Of a DNA stretch of 54,309 bases, positions 1-9,073 are shown piece by piece. The notes below the pieces were generated by a model. That model was not told where the DNA came from, did not search any database, and saw nothing but the letters and a program-made list of their open reading frames with translations. The translations under genes and the position numbers were made by a program. Position 1 is the first letter of the stretch. Every line of letters begins with the position of its first letter. Source of the stretch: Devosia sp. GTDB taxonomy: Bacteria; Pseudomonadota; Alphaproteobacteria; Rhizobiales; Devosiaceae. The stretch lies in NCBI RefSeq assembly GCF_014860165.1, contig NZ_JACZKG010000039.1, forward strand, positions 1 to 54,309. Direction: 5' to 3'.

Positions 1-7
1 CCCTCGG

Positions 8-30
8 TCCCTCCCCTCAAGGGGGAGGGA
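8..30. repeat. GC-rich palindromic repeat, copy A
   Basis: Arms TCCCTCCCC and GGGGAGGGA around a TCAA loop, with one extra G in the right arm. The same palindrome recurs at 6967-6988 and 17105-17127, always between genes. Here it lies just beyond the stop of the glycosylase gene and could also act as a transcription terminator for that leftward operon. Confidence 0.6.
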
Positions 31-58
31 GGCGGAGGCATCGAGTTTGACGGCCGAC

Positions 59-613
59 TTACCGCAGTGGCTTGCTCAGGAACGGGGAGCCGCGGCGCAC
101 AAACCGCCATGGGGTCTCGACGCCCTTGGTGATGCCGATGCGCGGGCCGGTGGCGATGTCGTGGCTCTGGTCCGGCGGCACCAATGCGAATGGCGCTGCA
201 TCCAGTGGCAGGCCGTTATGGGTGATGCCGACATCCAGCGCCTGGCAGAGCTTGCCGGGCCCCGAGCAGAGTTGGCGCTCCGGCATGCCGCCCCGTCGCT
301 CCTGCATCTGCGTCAGGCCATGCAAGGGTTCGAGCGCGCGGATCAGAACGGCGCTGCCCGGCTGGCAGACGAAATTGAGGCACCAGTGGATGCCGTAGAT
401 CTTGTAGACATAGGCGTGCCCCGGCGGGCCGAACATGGCCGCATTGCGCGGCGTCGGTCCTTTGAAGCTGTGCGAGGCCGGATCGGTCTGGTCATAGGCC
501 TCCACTTCCACCATGGGGCCGCCGACGCCATCGACGAGCAGGGTCACGCCGATGAGGTCGCGGGCGACGTCGGGGGCGGGACGGTGGAAGAAGGTGGGGG
601 TGAGCACGGTCAT
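59..613 (-). CDS. DNA-3-methyladenine glycosylase (AAG/MPG family)
   Basis: Base-excision-repair glycosylase that removes alkylated purines such as 3-methyladenine. The 184-residue protein has the AAG landmarks: VEVEAY at 35-40, where Glu38 and Tyr40 correspond to catalytic Glu125 and Tyr127 of the human enzyme; [30 protein letters not shown]; and GPRIGI near the C-terminus. Length is normal for bacterial members. The frame stays open upstream to 679, but the ATG at 613 starts right before the conserved LTPTFFHRP segment, so I chose it. It is the last gene of a leftward run, 43 bp after the D-threonine-aldolase-like gene, and probably shares its transcript, although the functions look unrelated. 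Confidence 0.93.
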   Translation of the reverse strand: MTVLTPTFFHRPAPDVARDLIGVTLLVDGVGGPMVEVEAYDQTDPASHSFKGPTPRNAAMFGPPGHAYVYKIYGIHWCLNFVCQPGSAVLIRALEPLHGLTQMQERRGGMPERQLCSGPGKLCQALDVGITHNGLPLDAAPFALVPPDQSHDIATGPRIGITKGVETPWRFVRRGSPFLSKPLR

Positions 614-656
614 TTGCGCGTGTTGCTCCGCAGACGCGAAACCAACCGCACCGCCT

Positions 657-1718
657 TCAATCCACCCTGCCCCGCGCATCCACCTTAACCGTCTCGACCA
701 CCGCGTTCTTGCTGATCAGCGTCACCCGGTCGAACAGGTTGCTGACCACGCAGGCATGGTTGGGGATGATGCGCAGCTTGTCGCCGATCCTTGGTTTGTT
801 GGCGCAATGGGTGAGGTCGATCGTGCCATGCTCTTCGCTCAGGCCCACGATGACCGCCTCAGGATAGGCCTCGATCAGCCCGAAGCCGGTCATGCCCAGC
901 GTGTCGCTGGTCAAGGCCTTGGAACCGGCGTCGATGATGGCCCGATCCTCTGTGGGGCGGCTGACCACCGTAGCCAGCACGGTCAGGGCGCAGTCCTCGA
1001 AGGTACCGACGCCTTTGGCGACCTGGAAGCGGTCCATGTAGATGTAGGTGCCGGGGCGGTGCTCGGTGGCCGCAGTGACTTCGTGAGCACGCCAGAGGTC
1101 GGGCGTGCCGCCGTTGGAGATTATGACGGGCGGCATGCCGCCAGCGGACAGCGCGATCTTTGCAGCCGCCAGCCAGGCCGAATTGGCCTCCACCTGCCCG
1201 GCGGCCGGATAGGTCATCAGCCCGCCAAAGGCGAGGCCCGGCGAATTGGTGATCTTTTCGGCCAAGGCCAGCGCGGCGGCCGGTGTCTGCACGCCGCAAC
1301 GCCCCATGCCGGTATCGCACTCGACCAGCACGGTCAGCGGCGTGGGCGAGCCGGCGAAGGTGCGCGACAGACCCTCGACGGTCTCGGGGCTGTCGGCAGT
1401 GACCGTGATGTGGATGCGATCATGCAGGGCCCTGAGCCGGGCCAGCTTGGCCGCACCGATGATGTTGTAGGGCAGGAAGATTTCGCGGATGCCGGCATCG
1501 GCGAAGACCTCGGCCTCGCCCAGCTTCTGCACGGTAATGCCCACAGCACCCAGTTCCATCGCCCGCTTGGCGAAGCGGGGCAGCTTGTGGGTCTTGATGT
1601 GCGGACGAAGCTTGAGACCATGGCTATCCGCATAGTCCTGCGCCCGCCTGAGGTTGGCCTCGACGCGGTCGATGTCGATCAATACGGCGGGAGTATCGAG
1701 TTCCAGAATGCTGGTCAT
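657..1718 (-). CDS. D-threonine aldolase / D-serine dehydratase-like PLP enzyme (alanine racemase N-terminal fold)
   Basis: Fold-type III PLP enzyme of the DSD1 / D-threonine aldolase group, expected to cleave or dehydrate a D-beta-hydroxy amino acid. The 353-residue protein carries the cofactor lysine motif HIKTHK at 40-45 and, near the C-terminus, the His321-x-Cys323 pair that ligates the metal in D-serine dehydratases. The alanine-racemase-like barrel spans roughly 5-240, followed by the DSD domain. Its start overlaps the stop of the SDR gene in an ATGA tetranucleotide (1715-1718), so RidA, SDR and this enzyme are co-translated. Substrate (D-threonine, D-serine, 3-hydroxy-D-aspartate or another) cannot be read from sequence. 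Confident of family, not of substrate. Confidence 0.85.
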   Translation of the reverse strand: MTSILELDTPAVLIDIDRVEANLRRAQDYADSHGLKLRPHIKTHKLPRFAKRAMELGAVGITVQKLGEAEVFADAGIREIFLPYNIIGAAKLARLRALHDRIHITVTADSPETVEGLSRTFAGSPTPLTVLVECDTGMGRCGVQTPAAALALAEKITNSPGLAFGGLMTYPAAGQVEANSAWLAAAKIALSAGGMPPVIISNGGTPDLWRAHEVTAATEHRPGTYIYMDRFQVAKGVGTFEDCALTVLATVVSRPTEDRAIIDAGSKALTSDTLGMTGFGLIEAYPEAVIVGLSEEHGTIDLTHCANKPRIGDKLRIIPNHACVVSNLFDRVTLISKNAVVETVKVDARGRVD

Positions 1719-2488
1719 TTTCCCCTCAGGACTTCATCGACAAAGCGCAGATTGCCCGCGGTCAGGCCGGCATCGACCGGCAGCACGGTGCCGGTAATGC
1801 CTGACGCTGCGTCGGAACTATAGAACAGAGCCGCATTGGCCACTTCCAGGGGCAGTACCATACGCCCCAGGGGATAGTGGGGCAGCACATTGTCGAGCAA
1901 GGTCGGGTCGGCGGCAAGGCGGTGGTCCCAGGCCGGCGTGCGGACCGAGCCGGGGCAGATCACATTGGCGCGCACGCCCTGCCCGCCGCGCTCAACGGCA
2001 ATCGCCTTGGCATAGGCGATGAGGCCCGCCTTGGCGGCCGAATAGGCCGGGTTGCCGAAATGGGCCAGCGCGTTGACCGAGGAAATGAACACCAGGCTCC
2101 CCCTGCCCCGCTCGGCCATGGCTGACACGATGGGGTCGGTCATGGCATAGGCGCCGTTGAGATTGACGGCCAGTTCCGACGCCCAGATGTCGTCATCGAG
2201 CTGGCCGAGATGCTCGGCGCGGGTGAAACCGGCATTGGAGACGACGGCGTCGGGGGTGCCATGCTCTGCCAAATGGCTGACGATCGCGGCTCGGGTGGCC
2301 CTGGGGTCGGCCTGGTCGAACAGGACTTGGCCCGCCAGATCAAGACCATCAAGCATGCGCGCATCGCGATCGGCGCCGATGACGCTGGCGCCCGCTTCGC
2401 GAAATACTCGGACCAGCGACTGGCCGATGCCGCCGCCAGCGCCGGATATCAGCACGGTCTTGCCGTCGAGGCGGAAGGGCGAGGTCAT
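1715..2488 (-). CDS. SDR family NAD(P)-dependent oxidoreductase
   Basis: Classical short-chain dehydrogenase of 257 residues. The Rossmann glycine motif SGAGGGIG is at 15-22, VVSNAG (NNAG-type) near 82-87, and the catalytic set is Asn109, Ser137, Tyr149 and Lys153 (AYSAAK). It would oxidise or reduce an alcohol/ketone made or used by its neighbours. It overlaps the RidA gene by 4 bp upstream (2485-2488) and the PLP enzyme by 4 bp downstream, making the middle of a tightly coupled three-gene set. A partner in hydroxy-amino-acid metabolism is plausible from context only. Confidence 0.9.
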   Translation of the reverse strand: MTSPFRLDGKTVLISGAGGGIGQSLVRVFREAGASVIGADRDARMLDGLDLAGQVLFDQADPRATRAAIVSHLAEHGTPDAVVSNAGFTRAEHLGQLDDDIWASELAVNLNGAYAMTDPIVSAMAERGRGSLVFISSVNALAHFGNPAYSAAKAGLIAYAKAIAVERGGQGVRANVICPGSVRTPAWDHRLAADPTLLDNVLPHYPLGRMVLPLEVANAALFYSSDAASGITGTVLPVDAGLTAGNLRFVDEVLRGK

Positions 2489-2871
2489 GCGGGATCCTTA
2501 TAGGCGACGCATTCGATCTCGACCTTGCAGTCGACCATCATATGGCTCTGCACAGCAGCGCGGGCGGGGGGATTGTCGCCGAAATAGCCTTTATAAACAG
2601 CGTTGAAGCTCCAGAAATCGCGGGGGTCGTCGAGCCAGACGCCGCAGCGGACGACGTGTTCGAGGCCGTAGCCGGCTTCCTCGAGGATGGAGATGAGGTT
2701 CTGGATGGTCAGGTGGGTTTGCTCGACGATGCCAACCCCTTGAATTTCCCCGTCTTTCATCGCCACCTGACCGGAGACGAAGAGGAAGCCGCCGGCTTCG
2801 ACTGACCGGGCGAAGGGCAGGTTCTGGCCGCCGGCACCGGACTTTTCTGCTCCGTAGCGCTTGATGGGCAT
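2485..2871 (-). CDS. RidA family protein (reactive enamine/imine deaminase)
   Basis: The 128-residue protein has the YjgF/RidA signature: FVSGQVA near 31-37, Arg104 in PPARAAVQ (equivalent to the substrate-binding Arg105 of E. coli RidA) and VEIECVAY at the C-terminus with Glu120. RidA proteins hydrolyse the 2-aminoacrylate-type imines released by PLP dehydratases and FAD amino-acid oxidases, which fits the PLP enzyme two genes downstream. First gene of the leftward operon; AAGGAGCG lies 5 bases before the ATG. Its upstream region (2872-3082) is shared divergently with the M81 peptidase gene. Confidence 0.92.
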   Translation of the reverse strand: MPIKRYGAEKSGAGGQNLPFARSVEAGGFLFVSGQVAMKDGEIQGVGIVEQTHLTIQNLISILEEAGYGLEHVVRCGVWLDDPRDFWSFNAVYKGYFGDNPPARAAVQSHMMVDCKVEIECVAYKDPA

Positions 2872-3082
2872 GAGGACGCTCCTTAGGTGAGTTTCTGAAA
2901 GCCAGTTTCGTAATTCGGGATTATATCGACGCCAATCGGCAATTTCTGCTGAAAATTGTGCGCAAGGATGTAAATTTCTTTCGTGATTGCTGCCCGCGGC
3001 CTATGCTAGCGTGAATGGCGGCAGCTGTCGGCATGCCGCAATCTTTCTTGCTGTTTTCCTGTTGTTTTCCTGCGAGCTCCCT
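2872..3082. promoter_or_regulatory. Divergent intergenic region between RidA operon and M81 gene
   Basis: About 210 bp separates the two divergent starts, so both promoters must be here. It is visibly AT-richer (2890-2985) than the flanking genes. A possible rightward -10 is TATGCT at 3002-3007, without a convincing -35. No clear operator palindrome was seen. Confidence 0.4.
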
Positions 3083-4549
3083 GTGCGCGTCTTCACCGCG
3101 GCCCTGGCCACCGAAACCAATACCTTTTCGCCCATCGCGATCGACAGGCGCGCCTTCGAGGCTTCGCTCTATGCCCGACCGGGCGAGCACCCGGCGACGC
3201 CGACTTTGTGCACAGCGCCAATCACCGTGGGTCGCGAGGTCTGCGCGCGGGAGGGCTGGGAGCTGATCGAGGGCAGCGCCAGCTGGGCCGATCCGGCGGG
3301 GCTGGTGGCGCGTGCGACCTATGAGGAACTGCGCGACGAGATTCTCGGTCAGCTGCAGGCGGCCATGCCCGTCGATGGCGTGGTGCTGGGGCTGCATGGC
3401 GCCATGGTGGCGCAGGGATATGACGACCCTGAGGGTGACTTGCTGGGGCGGGTTCGCGACATTGTGGGGCCGGATGTGCTGGTCTGCGCCGAGCTCGACC
3501 CGCATAGCCACCTCACTGCCCGGCGTGTGGCGGCGGCCAACTTCTTCGTGGTGTTCAAGGAATTTCCGCATACGGACTTCGTCGACCGGGCGCGGGACCT
3601 GTGGGCCATCGCGGTGCGCGCGCTCAAGGGCGAGATCAGGCCGGTCATGTCGGTGTTCGATTGCCGGATGATCGACGTGTTCCCGACCTCCAAGCAGCCG
3701 ATGCGCGGCTTCGTGGACAGGATGTTTGCCCTGGAGAAATCCGAGCCGGGGCTGCTGTCGCTGTCTGTCATTCACGGCTTCATGGCCGGCGACGTGCCGG
3801 AAATGGGCACCAAGGTGATCGCCGTGACCGATGGCGACGCGGCGCAGGGGGCCAGGCTGGCGGAGACGCTGGGGCGGGAACTGTTCTCGATGCGGGGCAC
3901 CTTCATGGTCGCCCAGGTGGATGAGAAGACCGCCGTCGATGCGGCCATGGCCGCGCCTGAGGGACCGGTGGTGATTGCCGATGTCTGGGACAATCCGGGC
4001 GGCGGCACGGCGGGCGATGCGACAGTGATCCTGGCGGAGCTGATCGCGCGCGGCGTGACCGACGTGGCGGTGGGGACGATCTGGGACCCGATCGCGGTGC
4101 AGATCTGTTTTGCCGCCGGCGAAGGAGCGGAGATTCCGCTGCGCTTCGGCGCCAAGTCGGCGCCCCGGACGGGCAGCCCGATCGACCAGCATGTGACGGT
4201 CAAGCGGCTGGTGCGCGACGCGCAGATGCGGTTTGGCGAAAGCTATGCGCCGTTTGGCGACGCGGCGTGGATTTCCTTCGGCGGGATCGACGTGATCCTC
4301 AACTCCACCCGGGCGCAGAGCTTCGACCCGAGCCTGTTCTCGGCGATGGGGATCGATCCCAAGTCGCGAAAAATCCTGCTGATCAAGTCGACCAACCATT
4401 TCTACGACAGCTTCTCCAGGATCGCGTCCGAGATCGTCTATTGCTCGGCGGGCAAGCCCTATCCGAACCGGCCGGCGGAGACGGAGTACCGCAAGGCGCG
4501 GCGGGACATCTGGCCGATGGTCGAGGACCCGTGGACCGCGCGGGACTAG
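3083..4549 (+). CDS. M81 family metallopeptidase (MlrC-like)
   Basis: Member of the MlrC / DUF1485 family, named for the zinc peptidase that finishes microcystin breakdown; natural substrates of most members are unknown. The 488-residue protein keeps the metal-ligand pattern Asp139-x-His141 (ELDPHSHLT) with His163 24 residues after the Asp, matching Asp167/His169/His191 of Sphingopyxis MlrC, and the DNPGGG..GD motif of the C-terminal domain. The frame is open from a TTG at 2987, but family members begin at the RVFTAALATETNTFSP segment, so I chose the GTG at 3083. Divergent from the RidA-SDR-PLP operon. A paralogue lies at 15606-17039; both adjoin SDR genes. Confidence 0.85.
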   Translation: MRVFTAALATETNTFSPIAIDRRAFEASLYARPGEHPATPTLCTAPITVGREVCAREGWELIEGSASWADPAGLVARATYEELRDEILGQLQAAMPVDGVVLGLHGAMVAQGYDDPEGDLLGRVRDIVGPDVLVCAELDPHSHLTARRVAAANFFVVFKEFPHTDFVDRARDLWAIAVRALKGEIRPVMSVFDCRMIDVFPTSKQPMRGFVDRMFALEKSEPGLLSLSVIHGFMAGDVPEMGTKVIAVTDGDAAQGARLAETLGRELFSMRGTFMVAQVDEKTAVDAAMAAPEGPVVIADVWDNPGGGTAGDATVILAELIARGVTDVAVGTIWDPIAVQICFAAGEGAEIPLRFGAKSAPRTGSPIDQHVTVKRLVRDAQMRFGESYAPFGDAAWISFGGIDVILNSTRAQSFDPSLFSAMGIDPKSRKILLIKSTNHFYDSFSRIASEIVYCSAGKPYPNRPAETEYRKARRDIWPMVEDPWTARD

Positions 4550-4782
4550 AACAGGCTGACCTCTTCTCCGGCGCGAAGGCGGTCGGCTATGGCCCGGCAG
4601 GGTTCGCTCAGCTTTTCATAATTGGCGTCGATGCAGGTCTGCATCGCTTCGCCATAGGCGACACCATCGCACCAGAGCTTGGCATCGTCGCCGCAGGACT
4701 GGGACAGTTCCCAGACCGAAACGGCCATGGCCTGGCTGGTGGCGAATAGCATGATGGCGGCGATGTAGACGCTGTTGCGCAT
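4546..4782 (-). CDS. Small secreted Cys-rich protein
   Basis: A 78-residue protein with a clear signal peptide (residues 1-20, MRNSVYIAAIMLFATSQAMA) and four cysteines at 30, 38, 50 and 62. The spacing and the Leu-Ser before the last Cys resemble the cysteine-rich GLG1-type repeat found in small periplasmic proteins of alphaproteobacteria. The frame runs further up to 4836, but the internal ATG at 4782 gives the intact signal peptide. It is convergent with the M81 gene and their stops interlock in the palindrome CTAG (4546-4549). Function unknown; probably periplasmic with two disulfides. Confidence 0.7.
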   Translation of the reverse strand: MRNSVYIAAIMLFATSQAMAVSVWELSQSCGDDAKLWCDGVAYGEAMQTCIDANYEKLSEPCRAIADRLRAGEEVSLF

Positions 4783-4794
4783 GTCGAAAGAACC

Positions 4795-4817
4795 CCTGGC
4801 GGCAACAGGCCGCCAGG
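4795..4817 (-). terminator. Hairpin after the GH20 gene
   Basis: Perfect 9-bp stem CCTGGCGGC / GCCGCCAGG with a 5-base loop, 43 bp beyond the GH20 stop in the leftward direction, followed by GTTCTTTC on the transcribed sense. A weak T run makes it a plausible terminator for the leftward hexosaminidase operon, just upstream of the Cys-rich gene. Confidence 0.6.
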
Positions 4818-4860
4818 ATAGATACGGAGGGCGCAACGATTTAGTTCACCAGGCGCGGTG

Positions 4861-6873
4861 CTACTCGGCGGCCCAATTTCCGTACATGATCGGCATGGTG
4901 CCCACGAGCGCCTTGAACCGCTCCCAGCTTTTGCGCTCGGGCAGGGTCCAGCCGGCTTCGGCGATGGCCGAGAGACGCGGGAAGACCAGGCGGTCGAAGA
5001 TGGCGCGGTCGGTCATGCTTTCGCTCCAGATGCAGGCCTGGATGCCCAGCAGGTGGCCGAGGGCCTTTTCGGAAAAGCCGGCGCGGCTTTCGAACTCATA
5101 GGTTTCCTGCGGGCCGGACCAGCCGGCCCAGCCGGCGCCGGGCTCGGCCCAGGCGACGCCGTTGGCCATGTCGAGATAGTAGCGCTGACCGGGGGAAACG
5201 ACGATGTCGTAGCCGCGCTCGGCCAAGGCCGCGTTGATCTCGACATTGCGCCAGCCGATGACGAAGGCCTTGTCCTTGTCCACGGCATCGCCATGGGCCG
5301 CCTCTTCCCAGCCGCCGGTAATGGCGCCCTTGGACGAGATATAGTCGTGGACGCGGCGGATGAAGGCGGCCTGGATCAGCGCGGTGGGGGAACCCTCGAT
5401 CTCGTCGGCGCCGTGATGGTTGCCGAGCTGGTTGTACTGCGCCTCGTGCTTCCGGCGCATTTCCGGGCCGGCAAGTTTCTCGATCATGTCGAGCGCGAGG
5501 GGCGAGCCGGACCAGGCGGCCAGCGGCACTTCATCGGCGCCGATATGGAACACACCTGCTGGGAAGAGTTCGAGCATTTCGTCGATGACGGTTTCGACGA
5601 ACTTGTAGACCGGCTCATAGGCCGGGTTGAGGCTGTTATTGGGGAAGCCCTGCACCGACTGGTATTCGCCGGTCTCGTTGGGATCGCGGAGTTCGGGCAA
5701 AGCCTGGAGCGCGGCGTAGAAGTGGCCGGGCATGTCGATTTCGGGGATTACCGAAATGGCGAGGCTGTCGGCCAAGGCCACGATCTGGCGGATGACGGAC
5801 TTGGAATAATAGCCGCCGGTGGGATGCGGACCCGAGCCCAGCAGCGGCGGCAGGGCCTTGCCGTGGCCGCGCCAGGCGCCGATTTCGGTGAGTTCGGGGA
5901 AGGCCTCGATCTCGACGCGCCAGGCCTCGTCTTCGGACAAGTGCCAATGGAACTTGTTGAGCTTGTTCCAGGCCATCAGCTTGATCAGGCGGCTGACTTC
6001 TGCGCCGGTATAGAACTGACGGGCCACATCGAGATGGCAGCCGCGATAGCCAAAGCCTGGCTCGTCGGTGATAGTGCCGCCCGTGGGGAAGATGAAGGTC
6101 TGCGGGTGGAGTTTTGCGCCGCGCAGGATCTGGCCCAGGGTGACGAGGCCATAGAACATGCCCTGGCGCGTGGTGGCATCGACGATGGCGGCGTCCTCGG
6201 CGAAGTGGACTTCATAGGCCTCGGCCCCGAGGCCATCCTTGTAGCGGATGGTGACGGGCATGCCGGCCTCGGAGGCCGGGCGCACGATGGCCTCGACGGG
6301 AAAGAGATCGTCGACCAGACCGGCAAAGGCCGCGGCGGCCCGGCCTGCATCGGTGCCTTCCGGCTTGAGATCGAGTCCAGCAGGGGCGGTGCGGGTGCCA
6401 GTGGTGGCAACCGATTTCGGCCAGGGGATGATCGAGACCGGCACGGGCGCCTTTGCCGGAACGGGGAATTTGGCCGCACCCTTGAGCAGCGGCGAATTGT
6501 GGCCCTTGGCCTGGGTCGGGCTGGTGGCGAGCGTGACGATGGTGCCATCGGCCAGCACCACATAGCCGGAATTGGCGCCATCGCTCCAGTGGCGCAGACC
6601 ATAGGACAGGCCGCGCGCGGTGGATTTCCAGGTTTCGCCCGGCTGCAGCACGAAGCCATCGGGCGGGGCGATCAGCGTGTGATTGGAGAGGCGCTTAAGC
6701 AGCTTGCCGTTTTCGAGCGTGGCATGCGGGTCGATGCGGGCGGGGCCGGAAAAGCCAAGCTGGAAGTTGCTGGCGGGTGTGTCGCCGGTATTGGTGAGCT
6801 CGATGCCGTAGCCGAGGGGGCTGTCATCGGTGGCGGGGGTCCAGGTGGTTACGAGAGAAAAGGAGATGGTCAT
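4861..6873 (-). CDS. GH20 beta-N-acetylhexosaminidase
   Basis: Removes terminal beta-linked GlcNAc/GalNAc by substrate-assisted catalysis. In the 670-residue protein a GH20b-type N-terminal domain spans about 145-265 and the TIM barrel about 270-640. The catalytic pair Asp447-Glu448 sits in HIGADE, and the substrate-binding Arg277 in RGCHLDVARQF. Residues 1-130 form an extra beta-rich domain. There is no signal peptide, which points to a cytoplasmic enzyme acting on oligosaccharides brought in by the ABC importer upstream. It follows the RpiR gene by 138 bp, a gap that contains palindromic repeat copy B, and ends at a hairpin (4795-4817). Confidence 0.92.
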   Translation of the reverse strand: MTISFSLVTTWTPATDDSPLGYGIELTNTGDTPASNFQLGFSGPARIDPHATLENGKLLKRLSNHTLIAPPDGFVLQPGETWKSTARGLSYGLRHWSDGANSGYVVLADGTIVTLATSPTQAKGHNSPLLKGAAKFPVPAKAPVPVSIIPWPKSVATTGTRTAPAGLDLKPEGTDAGRAAAAFAGLVDDLFPVEAIVRPASEAGMPVTIRYKDGLGAEAYEVHFAEDAAIVDATTRQGMFYGLVTLGQILRGAKLHPQTFIFPTGGTITDEPGFGYRGCHLDVARQFYTGAEVSRLIKLMAWNKLNKFHWHLSEDEAWRVEIEAFPELTEIGAWRGHGKALPPLLGSGPHPTGGYYSKSVIRQIVALADSLAISVIPEIDMPGHFYAALQALPELRDPNETGEYQSVQGFPNNSLNPAYEPVYKFVETVIDEMLELFPAGVFHIGADEVPLAAWSGSPLALDMIEKLAGPEMRRKHEAQYNQLGNHHGADEIEGSPTALIQAAFIRRVHDYISSKGAITGGWEEAAHGDAVDKDKAFVIGWRNVEINAALAERGYDIVVSPGQRYYLDMANGVAWAEPGAGWAGWSGPQETYEFESRAGFSEKALGHLLGIQACIWSESMTDRAIFDRLVFPRLSAIAEAGWTLPERKSWERFKALVGTMPIMYGNWAAE

Positions 6874-6898
6874 GGAAATGTCTCTTGGTCGGATGTTT

Positions 6899-6990
6899 GG
6901 CTCCCCTCTCCCTTGAGGGGCGGGGTGGGGGCCAGCAGTGATGAACTGACCGACCCCCTCCCTCGATCCCTCCCCTCAAGGGGAGGGAAG
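6899..6990. repeat. Palindromic intergenic element, copy B (fullest)
   Basis: A roughly 90-bp element. The right end is the perfect 9-bp-arm palindrome at 6967-6988 (TCCCTCCCC, loop TCAA, GGGGAGGGA). The left end (6901-6925) is a degenerate inverted copy of the same palindrome around CCCTTGAGGGG. The middle includes GACCCCC(T/A)CCCTC, also seen in copy C. It lies between the RpiR and GH20 genes of the same operon. Confidence 0.65.
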
Positions 6991-7011
6991 ATTGACTGAA
7001 GATGCGACGGA

Positions 7012-7878
7012 CTAGTCCCCCAGTGGCTGGCCGTCGTCGCCGTCTCTGTTGACGACGAGCTGGTGCTTGATGCGGCGCATGCTGGCGATGGCGGAGGGCC
7101 CCAGGCGCGTGGCCACGGTCTGGGCGAGCACGTCGACGGTGGCGAGGAAGGCATAGCGGCCGGGCGTGGGTCGCAGGATATCGGTGTTTTCGTGCCAATT
7201 GACCGGCAGGAGAATATCGGACTGCGCCGAGACCATGGAGGCCGAACGGGTGATGACGATGCGGGTCAGACCATATTCGCCGGCCACGGTCAGCGTCTTG
7301 GCCAGTTGGGCATTGTTGCCCGACAGCGAGAAGGCGATGATGACCGTGCCTGGCGGGGCCGAGGCCGCGCGCATCATCTGCAATTGGTGATCATCCGTGG
7401 AGGCGACCTTGAGGCCCAGGCGAAACAGCCGCGTCTCGATTTCGCCGGCCATCATCGAGGAGGCGCCGCCGGAGCCGAAGGCCAGTACGAAGCTCGACTT
7501 GACGATGCTCTCGGCCGCCCGCTCGACGGCGGCGAAATCGAGGTGGTCGAAGGTTTCGTAGATGATGGACTGGATGCCGTTGATGACCCCCTGGCTGATC
7601 TCATGCACGCTGGAGGGGCCAGCGGCCGGGGCGAAATAGCGCTGGCCGACGAAGCGCGACTGGGCCAGCCGAACCTTGAAATCGGCATAGCTGTCGCAGC
7701 CGAGGCGCCGGCAGAAGCGGGTGACGGTGGGCGGGGAGACGGCGGCCTGGGCGGCGAGGTCGACGATGGACATCTTGAGCACGCTGTCGACATCGGCCAG
7801 CACGATTTCGGTCAGCGCGCGTTCGGAGCGAGTGAACTCATTCTTTTCGGTCTGCAACAGGCCGACAATATCCAGCAT
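7012..7878 (-). CDS. RpiR/MurR family transcriptional regulator
   Basis: The 288-residue protein has an N-terminal RpiR helix-turn-helix (about 1-80; recognition region AAVSPPTVTRFCRRLG) and a C-terminal SIS sugar-phosphate-binding domain (about 120-265, with GSGGASSMMAGEIETRLFRLG and SLSGNNAQLAKTL). Such regulators sense a phosphosugar. It sits inside the leftward operon between the ATPase and GH20 genes, so its likely target is the importer operon that starts near 13402, with an amino-sugar phosphate as a reasonable effector. Confidence 0.9.
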   Translation of the reverse strand: MLDIVGLLQTEKNEFTRSERALTEIVLADVDSVLKMSIVDLAAQAAVSPPTVTRFCRRLGCDSYADFKVRLAQSRFVGQRYFAPAAGPSSVHEISQGVINGIQSIIYETFDHLDFAAVERAAESIVKSSFVLAFGSGGASSMMAGEIETRLFRLGLKVASTDDHQLQMMRAASAPPGTVIIAFSLSGNNAQLAKTLTVAGEYGLTRIVITRSASMVSAQSDILLPVNWHENTDILRPTPGRYAFLATVDVLAQTVATRLGPSAIASMRRIKHQLVVNRDGDDGQPLGD

Positions 7879-7905
7879 GGTTCCCTCCCCGGCGGCAGCC
7901 GGCCG

Positions 7906-8982
<1,077 letters not shown>

Positions 8983-9003
8983 TGCTGGACTCCGATCGGG
9001 GGA

Positions 9004-9035
9004 GCCGCCGCCATCCCCGGAGGGACGGCGGCGGC
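9004..9035 (-). terminator. Intercistronic hairpin between binding protein and ATPase genes
   Basis: Stem of GCCGCCGCC with GGCGGCGGC, then one mismatch and an inner TCCC/GGGA pair around CGGA. No T run follows, so attenuation or 3' mRNA protection is more likely than full termination, since the ATPase gene begins 22 bp on. Confidence 0.6.
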
Positions 9036-9048
9036 GGGAGGATGTCGA

Positions 9049-9066
9049 CCGCCCCTGACGGGGCGG
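9049..9066 (-). terminator. Hairpin directly after the binding-protein stop
   Basis: Perfect 7-bp stem CCGCCCC/GGGGCGG with loop TGAC, 8 bp beyond the binding-protein stop at 9074 in the leftward direction; first of two tandem hairpins before the ATPase gene. Confidence 0.6.
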
Positions 9067-9073
9067 CGGCGAC

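Noticed and set aside
513..1823. 436-residue rightward open frame
   Set aside because: Runs antisense across the conserved PLP-enzyme gene; no recognisable domain.
4858..6999. 713-residue rightward open frame opposite the GH20 gene
   Set aside because: Antisense to a well-conserved enzyme with intact motifs; Gly/Ala/Arg-rich composition typical of high-GC shadow frames.
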